The notes under the pieces were generated by a model, which ran no database searches, had not been told where the DNA came from, and worked only from the letters and a program-made list of their open reading frames with translations. DNA of 64,000 nucleotides from Rhyzopertha dominica (Eukaryota; Arthropoda; Insecta; Coleoptera; Bostrichidae): contig QCXZ01000001.1 in NCBI GenBank assembly GCA_025024175.1, positions 39,426,942-39,490,941 on the forward strand, in the 5' to 3' direction. Below are positions 32,509 to 46,000 of this stretch, one piece after another. Within the stretch, counting starts at the first letter, position 1; every line of letters starts with the position of its first letter. Position numbers and translations under genes: made by a program.

Positions 32509-35500
32509 AGCGACACAATCTATTATGCTTGCTGGGTAAGTAAGATACGTCTAGCTTCTAATAACGCTTTTGCTCAATATAATAGTATAAGGAATCATTT
32601 TATTCGATTTAAAGTGACACAACCTATTAAGCTTGCTGAGTGCAATGCTTGTATTATATGAGTTATGAAGGTTTGTGTAGCTTCTAATAACGCTTTTGCT
32701 CAATATGATAGTATGAGGAACAATCTTGTTCGATTTAAAGCGGCACAATCTGTTAAGCTTGCTGGGTACAATGCTGCCATTGTATAAGTGAGGAAGATAC
32801 GTCTAGCTTCTAATACGCTTTTGCACAATTTAATAGTATAAGGACCATTTCGTCCGATTTAAAGCGACACAACCTGTTAAGCTTGCTGGGCACAATGCTG
32901 GTATTATATGAGTCATGTAGATACGTCTAACTTTTAATAACGCTTTTGCTCGATATAATAGTATAAGGGACTATATTGTTTGATTTAANGCGACACACTC
33001 TGTTAAGCTTGCTAGGTACAATGCTGGTATTATATGAGTCATGTAGATACGTCTAACTTTTAATAACGCTTTTGCTCGATATAATAGTATAAGGGACTAT
33101 ATTGTTTGATTTAAAGCGACACACTCTGTTAAGCTTGCTAGGTACAATGCTGGTATTATATGAGTCATGTAGATACGTCTAACTTTTAATAACGCTTTTG
33201 CTCGATATAATAGTATAAGGAACTATATTGTTTGATTTAAAGCGACACAATCTGTTATGCTTGCTGGGTACAATGCTGGTATTTTGTGAGTAGGGAAGAT
33301 GCGTCTAGCTTCTAATAACGCTTTTGCTCGATATAATATTATAAGGGTCTATATTGTTTGATTTAAAGCGACACAATCTGTTATTCCTGGTGGGTACAAT
33401 GCTGGTATTTTGTGTTATGCAGATATGTCTAACTTTTAATAAAGCTTTTGCTCGATATAATATTATAAGGGACTAAAGCGACACAATCTGTTAAGCTTGC
33501 TAGGTACAATGCTGGTATTATATGAGTCATGTAGATACGTTTAACCTTTAATAACGCTTTTGCTCGATATAATATTATAAGGGACTGTATTGTTTGATTT
33601 AAAGCGACACACTCTGTTAAGCTTACTAGGTACAATGCTGGTATTATATGAGTCATGTAGATACGTCTAACTTTTAATAACGCTTTTGCTCGATATAACA
33701 GTATAAGGGACTATATTGTTTGATTTAAAGCGACACACTCTGTTGAGCTTGCTAGGTACAATGCTGGTATTATATGAGTCATGTAGATACGTCTAACTTT
33801 TAATAACGCTTTTGCTCGATATAATATTATAAGGGACTATATTGTTTGATTTAAAGCGACACAATCTGTTAAGCTTGCTAGGTACAATGCTGGTATTATA
33901 TGAGTCATGTAGATACGTTTAACTTTTAATAACGCTTTTGCTCGATATAATATAAGGGACTATATTGTTTGATTTAAAGCGACACACTCTGTTAAGCTTG
34001 CTAGGTACAATGCTGGTATTATATGAGTCATGTAGATACGTCTAACTTTTAATAACGCTTTTGCTCGATATAATAGTATAAGAGACTATATTGTTTGATT
34101 TAAAGCGACACATTCTGTTAAGCTTGCTAGGTACAATGCTGGTATTATATGAGTCATGTAGATACGTCTAACTTTTAATAACGCTTTTGCTCGATATAAT
34201 ATTATAAGGGACTATATTGTTTGATTTAAAGCGACACACTCTGTTAAGCTTGCTAGCTACAATGCTGGTATTATATGAGTCATGTAGATACGTCTAACTT
34301 TTAATAACGCTTTTGCTCGATATAATAGTATAAGGGACTATATTGTTTGATTTAAAGCGACACAATCTGTTATGCTTGCTGGGTACAATGCTGGTATTTT
34401 GTGAGTAGGGAAGATGCGTCTAGCTTCTAATAACGCTTTTGCTCGAAATAATAGTATAAGGGACTATATTGTTTGATTTAAAGCGACACACTCTGTTAAG
34501 CTTGCTAGGTACAATGCTGATGGTATTATATGAGTCATATAGATACGTCTAACTTTTAATAACGCTTTTGCTCGATATAATATTATAAGGGACTATATTG
34601 TTTGATTTAAAGCGACACACTCTGTTAAGCTTGCTAGGTACAATGCTGGTATTATATGAGTCATGTAGATACGTCTAACTTTTAATAACGCTTTTGCTCG
34701 ATATAATAGTATAAGGGACTATATTGTTTGATTTAAAGCGACACACTCTGTTAAGCTTGCTAGGTACAATGCTGGTATTATATGAGTCATGTAAATACGT
34801 CTAACTTTTAATAACGCTTTTGCTCGATATAATAGTATAAGGGACTATATTGTTTGATTTAAAGCGACACAATCTGTTATGCTTGCTGGGTACAATGCTG
34901 GTATTTTGTGAGTAGGGAAGATGCGTCTAGCTTCTAATAACGCTTTTGCTCGATATAATAGTATAAGGGACTATATTGTTTGATTTAAAGCGACACACTC
35001 TGTTAAGCTTGCTAGGTACAATGTTGATGGTATTATATGAGTCATGTAGATACGTCTAACTTTTAATAACGCTTTTGCTCGATATAATATTATAAGGGAC
35101 TATATTGTTTGATTTAAAGCGACACACTCTGTTAAGCTTGCTAGGTACAATGCTGGTATTATATGAGTCATGTAGATACGTCTAACTTTTAATAACGCTT
35201 TTGCTCGATATAATAGTGTAAGGGACTATATTGTTTGATTTAAAGCGACACAATCTGTTATGCTTGCTGGGTACAATGCTGGTATTTTGTGAGTAGGGAA
35301 GATGCGTCTAGCTTCTAATAACGCCTTTGCTCGATATAATAGTATAAGGGACTATATTGTTTGATTTAAAGCGACACACTCTGTTAAGCTTGCTAGGTAC
35401 AATGCTGATGGTATTATATGAGTCATGTAGATACGTCTAACTTTTAATAACGCTTTTGCTCGATATAATATTATAAGGGACTATATTGTTTGATTTAAAG

Positions 35501-38500
35501 CGACACACTCTGTTAAGCTTGCTAGGTACAATGCTGGTATTATATTATGAGTCATGTAGATACGTCTAACTTTTAATAACGCTTTTGCGCGATATAATAG
35601 TATAAGGGACTATATTGTTTGATTTAAAGCGACACAATCTGTTATGCTTGCTGGGTACAATGCTGGTATTTTGTGAGTAGGGAAGATGCGTCTAGCTTCT
35701 AATAACGCTTTTGCTCGATATAATAGTATAAGGGACTATATTGTTTGATTTAAAGCGACACACTCTGTTAAGCTTGCTAGGTACAATGCTGATGGTATTA
35801 TATGAGTCATGTAGATACGTCTAACTTTTAATGACGCTTTTGCTCGATATAATATTATAAGGGACTATATTGTTTGATTTAAAGCGACACACTCTGTTAA
35901 GCTTGCTAGGTACAATGCTGGTATTATATGAGTCATGTAGATACGTCTAACTTTTAATAACGCTTTTGCTCGATATAATAGTATAAGGGACTATATTGTT
36001 TGATTTAAAGCGACACACTCTGTTAAGCTTGCTAGGCACAATGCTGGTATTATNTGAGTCATGTAGATACGTCTAACTTTTAATAACGCTTTTGCTCGAT
36101 ATAATAGTATAAGGGACTATATTGTTTGATTTAAAGCGACACAATCTGTTATGCTTGCTGGGTACAATGCTGGTATTTTGTGAGTAGGGAAGATGCGTCT
36201 AGCTTCTAATAACGCTTTTGCTCGATATAATAGTATAAGGGACTATATTGTTTGATTTAAAGCGACACACTCTGTTAAGCTTGCTAGGTACAATGCTGGT
36301 ATTATATGAGTCATGTAGATACGTCTAACTTTTAATAACGCTTTTGCTCGATATAATATTATAAGGGACTATATTGTTTGATTTAAAGCGACACACTCTG
36401 TTAAGCTTGCTAGGTACAATGCTGGTATTATATGAGTCATGTAGATACGTCTAACTTTTAATAACGCTTTTGCTCGATATAATAGTATAAGGGACTATAT
36501 TGTTTGATTTAAAGCGACACACTCTGTTAAGCTTGCTAGGTACAATGCTGGTATTATATGAGTCATGTAGATACGTCTAACTTTTAATAACGCTTTTGCT
36601 CGATATAATATTATAAGGGACTATATTGTTTGATTTAAAGCGACACACTCTGTTAAGCTTGCTAGGTACAATGCTGGTATTATATGAGTCATGTAGATAC
36701 GTCTAACTTTTAATAACGCTTTTGTTCGATATAATATTATAAGGGACTATATTGTTTGATTTAAAGCGACACACTCTGTTAAGCTTGCTAGGTACAATGC
36801 TGGTATTATATGAGTCATGTAGATACGTCTATCTTTTAATAACGCTTTTGCTCGNTATAATAGTATAAGGGACTATATTGTTTGATTTAAAGCGACACAA
36901 TCTGTTATGCTTGCTGGGTACAATGCTGGTATTTTGTGAGTCGGGAATATACGTCTAGCTTCTAACAACGCTTTTGCTCGATGTAATAGTATATGGGACT
37001 ATATTGTTAGAATTAGAGCTACACAATCTGTTATGCTTGGTGGGTACAATGCTGGTATTATATAAGTCATGTAGATACGTCTATCTTTTAATAACACTTT
37101 TGCTCGATATAATAGTATAAGGGACTATATTGTTTGATTTAAGGCGACACAATATGTTAAGCTTGCTAGGTACAATGCTGGTATTATATGAGTCATGTAG
37201 ATACGTCTAACTTTTAATAACGCTTTTGCCCAATATAATATTATAAGGGTCTATATAGTTTGATTTAAAGCGACACAATCTGTTATTCCTGGTGGGTACA
37301 ATGCTGGTATTTTGTGTGTCGGGAAGATACGTCTAGCTTCTAGTAACGCTTTTGCTTAATATAATAGTATAAGGAACCATATTGTTTGAATTAAAGCGAC
37401 ACAAGCTGTTATGCTTGTTGGGTACAACGCTGGTATTTTGTGAGTCGGTAATATACGTCTAGCTTCTAATAACGCTTTTACTCGATGTAATAGTATAAGG
37501 GACTATATTGTTTGAAAAAAAGCGACACAATCTGTTAAGCTTGCTAGGTACAATGTTGGTATTATATGAGTCATGTAGATACGTCTATCTTTTAATATCG
37601 TTTTTGCTCGATATAATAGTATAAGGGACTATATTGTTTGATTTAAGGCGACACAATATGTTAAGCTTGCTAGGTACAATGCTGGTATTATATGAGTCAT
37701 GTAGATACATCTAACTTTTAATAACGCTTTTGCTCGATATAATAGTATAAGGGACTATATTGTTTGATTTAAAGCGACACAATCTGTTATTCTTGGTGGG
37801 TACAATGCAGGTATTTTGTGAGTCGGGAAAATACGTCTAGCTTCTAATAACGCTTTTGCTTAATATAATAGTATAAGGAACCATATTGTTTGAATTAAAG
37901 CGACACAAGCTGTTATTCCTGGTGGGTACAATGCTGGTATTTTGTGTGTCGGGAAGATACGTCTAGCTTCTAGTAACGCTTTTGCTTAATATAATAGTAT
38001 AAGGAACCATATTTGAATTAAAGCGACACAAGCTGTTATGCTTGTTGGGTACAACGCTGGTATTTTGTGAGTCGGTAATATACGTCTAGCTTCTAATAAC
38101 GCTTTTACTCGATGTAATAGTTAGTATAAGGGACTATATTGTTTGAATTAAAGCGACACAATCTGTTAAGCTTGCTAGGTACAATGCTGGTATTATATGA
38201 GTCATGTAGATACGTCTAACTTTTAATAACGCTTTTGCCCAATATAATATTATAAGGGTCTATATTGTTTGATTTAAAGCGACACAATCTGTTATTCCTG
38301 GTGGGTACAATGCTGGTATTTTGTGTGTCGGGAAGATACGTCTAGCTTCTAGTAACGCTTTTGCTTAATATGATAGTATAAGGAACCATATTGTTTGAAT
38401 TAAAGCGACACAAGCTGTTATGCTTGTTGGGTACAACGCTGGTATTTTGTGAGTCGGTAATATACGTCTAGCTTCTAATAACGCTTTTACTCGATGTAAT

Positions 38501-39474
38501 AGTTAGTATAAGGGACTATATTGTTTGAATTAAAGCGACACAATCTGTTAAGCTTGCTAGGTACAATGTTGGTATTATATGAGTCATGTAGATACGTCTA
38601 TCTTTTAATATCGTTTTTGCTCGATATAATAGTATAAGGGACTATATTGTTTGATTTAAGGCGACACAATATGTTAAGCTTGCTAGGTACAATGCTGGTA
38701 TTATATGAGTCATGTAGATACATCTAACTTTTAATAACGCTTTTGCTCGATATAATAGTATAAGGGACTATATTGTTTGATTTAAAGCGACACAATCTGT
38801 TATTCTTGGTGGGTACAATGCAGGTATTTTGTGAGTCGGGAAAATACGTCTAGCTTCTAATAACGCTTTTGCTTAATATAATAGTATAAGGAACCATATT
38901 GTTTGAATTAAAGCGACACAATCTGTTATGCTTGCTGGGTACAACGCTGGTATTTTGTGAGTCGGGAATTTACGTCTAGCTTCTAATAACGCTTTTGCTC
39001 GATATAATAGTATAAGGGACTATATTGTTTGATTTAAAGCGACACAATCTGTTATGCTTGCTGGGTACAATGCTGGTATTTTGTGAGTCATGTAGATACG
39101 TCTAACTTTTAATAACGCTTTTGCTCGATATAATATTATAAAGAGACTGTATTGTTTGATTTAAAGCGACACAATCTGTTAAGCTTGCTAGGTACAATGC
39201 GGGTATTATATGAGTCATGTAGATACGTCTATCTTTTAATAACGCTTTTGCTCGATATAATAGTATAAGGGACTATATATATTGTTTGATTTAAAGCGAC
39301 ACAATCTGTTATGCTTGCTCGGTACAATGCTGGTATTTTGTAAGTCGGGAATAAACGTCTAGCTTCTAATACCGCTTTTGCTCGATATAATAGTATAAGG
39401 GACTATATTGTTTGATTTAAAGCGACGCTATCTGTTAAGCTTGTTAGGTACAATGCTGGTATTATATGAGTCAT
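32509..39474 (+). repeat. satellite S3, right array, about 55 monomers of 126 bp, opposite orientation
   Basis: Same family as the left S3 array but reverse-complemented: AGCGACACAATCTGTTA, GCTTGCTAGGTACAATGCTG, TATATGAGTCATGTAGATAC and AACGCTTTTGCTCGATATAA. The spacing is 126 bases (for example 36303, 36429, 36555). The centre is highly homogeneous, with near-identical neighbours, whereas the edges are more diverged. It ends at TATGAGTCAT, 39474, in unique DNA upstream of Exo84. Confidence 0.95.
34398..36177 (+). repeat. higher-order repeats of three and four monomers in S3-right
   Basis: A variant monomer with TTTGTGAGTAGGGAAGATGC occurs at 33283, 34398, 34905, 35286, 35670 and 36177. The later spacings are 507, 381, 384 and 507 bases, that is four or three monomers plus a 3-base GAT insertion found in the following monomer (GCTGATGGTATT). 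The blocks are nearly identical to each other. Confidence 0.85.
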
Positions 39475-40075
39475 CCAGCCGCTATTTTTGACAGCATTCT
39501 GGATAGGGTAATTAGATCATTATCAATTTTTTAGTAGACCACGATCAAGTTAGCATTGAAAATAAAGATCGCTAGGCGCGACATCGGATATTTTACACAA
39601 ATTATGATAGATTAACACGTAATAAGCACTTTTCACTTCAGCGACTTTACAGTTTACTGAGTTTAGACAATCTGGTGATTATAGCCTCGCCAGTCGTAAA
39701 TGAGCTCTGTAAGTATCAGATTAGCAGGTTATCTCTTGTATTATTTAAATATAAAAGTCAAATGCATACTACTACCGATAACTTGCTGCAACTTACAACA
39801 CTGGAAATATTTTGGCAATTGACATTAACGAGATTATGTATGACAAGCGACAGTTACTGCATTATTCTGACACTGATTAATTATTAAGTGACATTATTCT
39901 AACCTACAATTACAATCCACTTCATTGTTCAAGTGAAATTTAGTTTGTTTTAGTTTATATTGTAGTTCTAACTAAAGAAGAAGTATTTATAGCGTGATTT
40001 AACTCTTATGTTTTGTCCAACGGCATGAACCTACCATAACATTATACTGTTAAAAAGTGTACTTGCTTTTCTACA
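39475..40075. other. short unique region between satellite and Exo84
   Basis: About 600 bases that must contain the Exo84 promoter and 5' UTR. I see no convincing TATA box or other site. A 70-codon open frame from 39675 has no recognised family and is probably chance. Confidence 0.5.
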
Positions 40076-43000
40076 ATGGCTACACCTTCATTAAATCTCT
40101 TGAGCTCATCCGATTTTATACCTGAAAAATGTAAGATTTTTCTCAATTACATTACATTGTGCTAACATTCTTGTTCTTATTTTAGATGTCCGAGAACTCT
40201 CTCAGAATTATATAGGTGGACCAGAATTAGTTCTGGTTCGCAGCAAAATACAGTCGTTATCAGAACAGACCAGTGCAAATTTAAAAAAGAATGTGTACCA
40301 AAATTATATGCAATTTATAGATACTGCAAAAGAAATATCTCGTATCCTTTTACATTATATATCAGTTTTAAATAATTTTAATTTTATTACTGCTTACAAC
40401 TAGTAGGTTTTTAGTTTTTAGGTCTTTTTTAACAATGCATTGAATGAATTTCTTCAATACAGAATAGGGCTATAAAGTAACTTTAATGGCACTATACTAC
40501 TTGAGTAAATGTGTAGTAGATATAGGTATAATATATTTAAGGCTTGGATATTGCTAAAGCTATACATATAGCGGTTTTATTGCAGCAGTTTACTTGCACA
40601 AAATATGTTAAGGATAAGTGTTAATAGTTGATAGTTGTACTATGAAAATCTCTTGACAGCTTAGAATTTTTTTATTCAAGTGATTAGAAATAAGAATTAC
40701 ATACATACAAATTACAGCAATGAATAAATGATTCCCGCAGTATCTCATAGCTCGTTTTTATTTTTTCGATACTTCATATCTCATTAATTAACTCACCTTA
40801 CAAAAAATAAAGTATGAAGTTTGTTTCATTTCAATTTATATTATGTTGTACCAGAGATAAATTATTTCCTCTATGGTTATAGTAATGCTTATTAGAACAA
40901 CTAATTTAGTATTTTAATGAAAACACCATCACTTCAAATTCAGACAGCTGTCATTAAGCAAGTTTTATATAAATAAATATGAATAACCCTAGATGAATCA
41001 ACAAGAACAATTATTTTGTATGGATTTAATATTTTTATAACATATAACATTTATAATTGAATTTTTCCTTGTAACTAATAGTCTTAGACGAGTCTGCAGT
41101 TCTATGGTATGCTAATATTTTGTAGTGTAAAATACATTGACATGTAATTTATTTTGACTAGAAACACATTAGAAGTTAATCATTCTATAGGGATAGCCCT
41201 ACAAAGCGAATTTTGTAGTTGCCATATTTATATTTAAATGTGTTGTTTTTTTTTTTAATATTTAAATGTCTTCTCATATGGTTGTAGTATTCTACTAACC
41301 AATCCCTAACATGTTAAATAACTTGAAATTTCCCAAATAACTCCATTAAAATAAAACTGCATTTAAAGTAATTATGTTCTCTCAGATGAAGAAAGAAGAT
41401 AATCAATACTTATGCCAAACGAGATATTGTGTACAAATACTAAACCAATGATGTAATTTAATCCTGGTGGGGCAAATAAGTAATAAAATATGTTAGTGAA
41501 AACTGGCTATCTAGCAATTTAAATTAATATCATTTAATGAACATATTAATTCATTTATTGTAAGAATAAAGTATATAGATTTTTAGTTGTGTCATAGAAA
41601 TATCAAATTATTATACAGATATTTTTAAAATTATATATTACCTTAACAGTGAAAAAGATCTGGAAAGTGAAATGTATCAACTATCACACTTGCTGTCTGA
41701 GCAAAAATCATTACTAGGAAATCTGTCTACTACTTCAGTACTTGGTGAAGAAACTCAAATAGTTACGGAAACAGATGAAACCAAAGATCATGGACAGCAA
41801 GAAGAACAAATGCGACAAAAAATTAGTGCAATTTTAGAACGAGTAGAAGGCTGTAGTGTAAGGATTCATTATGTATTTTTCCATCATTAAAGTTAAAACT
41901 CATCTAATTAAAATTAATGTATACTGTTGCAAGTTCAATTCATGCATTACATGCACATTGCTTATAAATAAAGGGATTGATCCTTTATATCATGTTTTGG
42001 CTTAATAATTATTTTGGTTTTATTTTTATAGGAATACTATACAATTTTTCGTAACCTTTTTGGAAATGGAAAGGTCTAAGAAAATTTGTGCTAGTTTAAT
42101 ACATCTTGCTTCGCTTTTTTGGAAGGCCTATAACTGAACAGTTTACTTTTAGGGCATTGTGGACATACCTGGAAGGATTTTGTTACATGAAGGAGATTTA
42201 TTAGAACTTGACTTTGTGGACAACACTGTTCTAAAAACAGTTCACTGCTACCTATTTGCTGATGGACTTATGGTAACAAGCAGGAATTCTAAAAAGTATG
42301 TCGATAGTCTGATAAAATGTTTATAATTAACACAATGATTTTTCATAGCCGTGCTCTTATGCGTTNCAAATTTGATGTGCTTTATGAGCTTGGAAGTTTG
42401 GCAATAGNTAACGTCAGGGACTTGGGAAATATCAAACNTGCTTTTAAAGTTTTAGCTTTTCCTGATACAAGAATATTCCAATGCAGCTCAAATTCTACTA
42501 AGGTAAGTTATAATAGTAGAATTCACATTATCTTCTGTACATATTTTTCAGAATGATATCTGATATTTTTTTGTAAATTGCATATTACGTATTTCCAAAC
42601 CAGTTAATTTATTTTATCGTAAATTGGTACTATGTAACCATCAAAGTGACGTCTCTGCTTTAACCCATAATACTTTATACCATTTTACAAAAAATGGCAG
42701 ATTTCGTTTTTTTATTTTCACAATGGTTTTATAGTTAAAATTTGTACGGAAATATATACATACGTCTATGGAAACATTCAGGTACCTGGCTATTTATCAG
42801 TCATTTACAAGAAACCCATTTTTTTGCTGCACTATTTATAGGTGCTATCAAGTTGAGATAGATCAGTGCACTGGATTATTGTTCAGTTATATCCGATAAA
42901 CAGTCAAGTACGGCCATTAACCCTGAATAGTGTCAGGATTTTGGGGGTATCCAATGTAAATGAATAAGCTGCAAAGGTGAATTGGTGAAACATCTATACT

Positions 43001-46000
43001 ATGTACAACCTTGTAAAAGCATGGAGGTTTGTTTTACAAAGAGATGACATTCGATGTGGTGACTATAATCTTGACCTCCTCATCAAGTTATCTTTGGCAT
43101 GTCAATACTCTAAGATACCACAAACTGTAGTATTTGCCCTAATCTGTCAATAGGGAGCGTGCACGCGCCCGCGTCAGAGACCTCTAGTGAATTAAACAGA
43201 CAAATATGGGGTATAAATACAAATTAAATCGTATGTAAATTGACAAAAACGGGTGTTTATGTGAAATGAACGAAATAATAATCAAATATGATTTTAGAGC
43301 TATTAAAGTAACTACTTATAATAATAAACTGAATAGTTTAAGGCGCAGTGTTTCTGAAATATGTCGAAATTATTGCATTGAATAGCTTTCAAACAAACTG
43401 GTTTTTGTTTGTACTTTGTTGCACACTATTTTATCATGTTCAAGAAACCTTTCTTTCGATAAATAGTGTGAAACAAAGCACAAACAAAAACCGCCTTTTT
43501 TACAAGCTACTTAATATAGTGACTACTAATAATTATTACAAATTTAGTCTTTCATCTTCATTTTATGGCATTCATTGCTAGTCAAGCAACTGCAAATATG
43601 AATGGGTATCTATAAGCTGGTACAAAACGACTTAACACTCGAGAACTATAGCGTCGTACTGAACGAGCGCTAAACCATCCTGAAAACATACTATTATTCA
43701 TGCTACATATGCTTGGGTATTAGACGCAGGGTTGGAATCTATTAGAAATTCCAAAAAGGTAAAGCCATTGTATGAAATAGGATTTTTCAACAATGATAAG
43801 AAACGGGCAGAGACTGGGAGAACTTAAATACGGTAAGCGAAAGTGACAATGTTTTTCGTTTAAAATGTAGCCAACAGACGAACGCCCCACGCTACAATTT
43901 ATTCTTCTGGGCAACCATCTCTCGCGGGTCAAGTGCTCAAGTCGTTTTGTACTAGGTATACCTATATGCTGCAGAACACATAACACAATGTTGTTTTCGG
44001 TCAGCTTCCAAAATCTTTCCACGAAATCGATAAAAGCGTATGTTTTTGCTGCCACACGAGTTCTCAGTATTATTACAGTCCACAACACAACAATTTCTTT
44101 GATATTTAGGCATTTTTCAACGTATTACACACTTTCCTCACAATATTAAAGCAAAAGTAAACCAACAAAATTCGTGGTTGTCAAGCTGTATATACCTCAA
44201 TCTTGCGTTATTTCACCACCGGTGGTGCTAGTAGTCAAGCACACTCCCCATACAAAAGACAGAATTATACTTTTGCCAGATTTCAACTTTGCCTAGCAAC
44301 CATCGCTGTCATTGCAAATCCGCTTTTCACATTTATATACAGCTTTAAGCAATGTAATTTTATCCATTCAGATGTAAATTGGTTTATTTAAATATTTGTA
44401 AGGGCAGTAGGTAGAGTCCTGATGATATATATTGCTGGAGCCGTAAAGTAATTTATTATATCTGAGTAAATTATGATACCTTTAATCCACATGCATTATG
44501 CTATCACAGCAGCATATGTACCACCCCTTATTTATCACATACTATTATATAATATAATAATATAGGCCCTTTGGAAATATTTTTATTTACAATAGTCTGT
44601 TTAAAAAATGCATGCTTGTTTCAAATATACCAAGATAGCTTATCTATGCTATCTGGTTTGTCACAAGCATTTTGTTATTTCAACTACCTGGAGAAAAAAG
44701 AGTTAAAAGAACTCGTCTACCATACTTCTGTTTTATTGATATATTTATAAATTGTACATTTATCATCATTATAATTATTTGTGAATACCAAACAGCTTTT
44801 GTTTTGTTTATCATTATTTAATTGCAAATTATTCGTACCTAATCTCTTATTTAATTTGCAGGTAGTTTATTCCATCGCCGTTTGAAGTTATCTGACAAAT
44901 AACTTCGAAGAGGTAGCAATGGAACAAACTAGGTGCAAATTAGAAAGAAATTTAAAGAAAAGAAAAAATCTGACCTGCATGTTGTTGCTGCACCATTTAA
45001 AGCAGTTTCCTATGTTATCGACTTGGCATATTCGTGTGTAGTTTAGCCTAGTGACACTGCAGGCGCTTTATATGACCCTACCCCCACCACTAGAGCTTCC
45101 CATCTATTTATGCCCTTGTCTATGCTCTCCACTCACCACATATGTTAACATCTGACACCTCGTATGAGCAAGAAAATGAACCCTTTCTTGGTAGGTTAGT
45201 ATAATGTAACTAGGTTTAACAAAAATCAGTTGAGAATCAGGTTCTGTGAATCTGACTTTTTATTTACTTTACATAGTTAGCCACATTGTTGATCAGCTAA
45301 TAGATACAGTTATGGATAACTCCACTTAATTCAAGTTCTTACAGATTGCCGATTAAATCATTTTAAATTTAAAAAAATAATGAATTATAAAGCCCACTTT
45401 TCCATACAACGCAATGTAAAAATCATCTACCCGTCAGATTTGGAACCTCTGTCTACAGAAATCCATTTTTGTAGCATGACAGCNTAGATTGTTATTCTTA
45501 GTGCAATTATCCATAAATGCAGTATAGCAAGAGAAAGCATCATCTATTACAGCACCAAAGCAGAGAAAATATATTTTTGCACATGCTGCATATTTATTGT
45601 TAGAACATTTTTGTGGGAGATTGTTCAGAGATACTATAAGTAAATAACTTTTTTATTTCAGAAAGAGTGGCTTGATAAATTTGATCAAGCAAAAAAGGCT
45701 AGACTTACGCAGGAGCAGCAGAAACGAGAATCTGTTGTAGAAGCGTCACCTTCTAGATCTACATCAATAGAAGCCAATAGTCTAAATCGTAAGTTTATAC
45801 AGGGTGTTCACGCTAACAGTCTACAATAGCTAACTTTTTTGTTTGACGTCGTAGAATAGTGGTTTAAATGGGAAAGTTTCTTGATTTTTCGAGAAGAATT
45901 TTATGGTGTTTACAAAGAAACAATTGAACTGTCAGAGTTATTGACTACAAGTTTGTTATTTTAAATAGAATGACCCAATTTTTTCTAGCGCATTCGATTG

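Noticed and set aside
43348..43581. 77-codon frame in Exo84 intron 5
   Set aside because: It runs through the stem-loop at 43400-43492, and its apparent composition comes from the palindrome.
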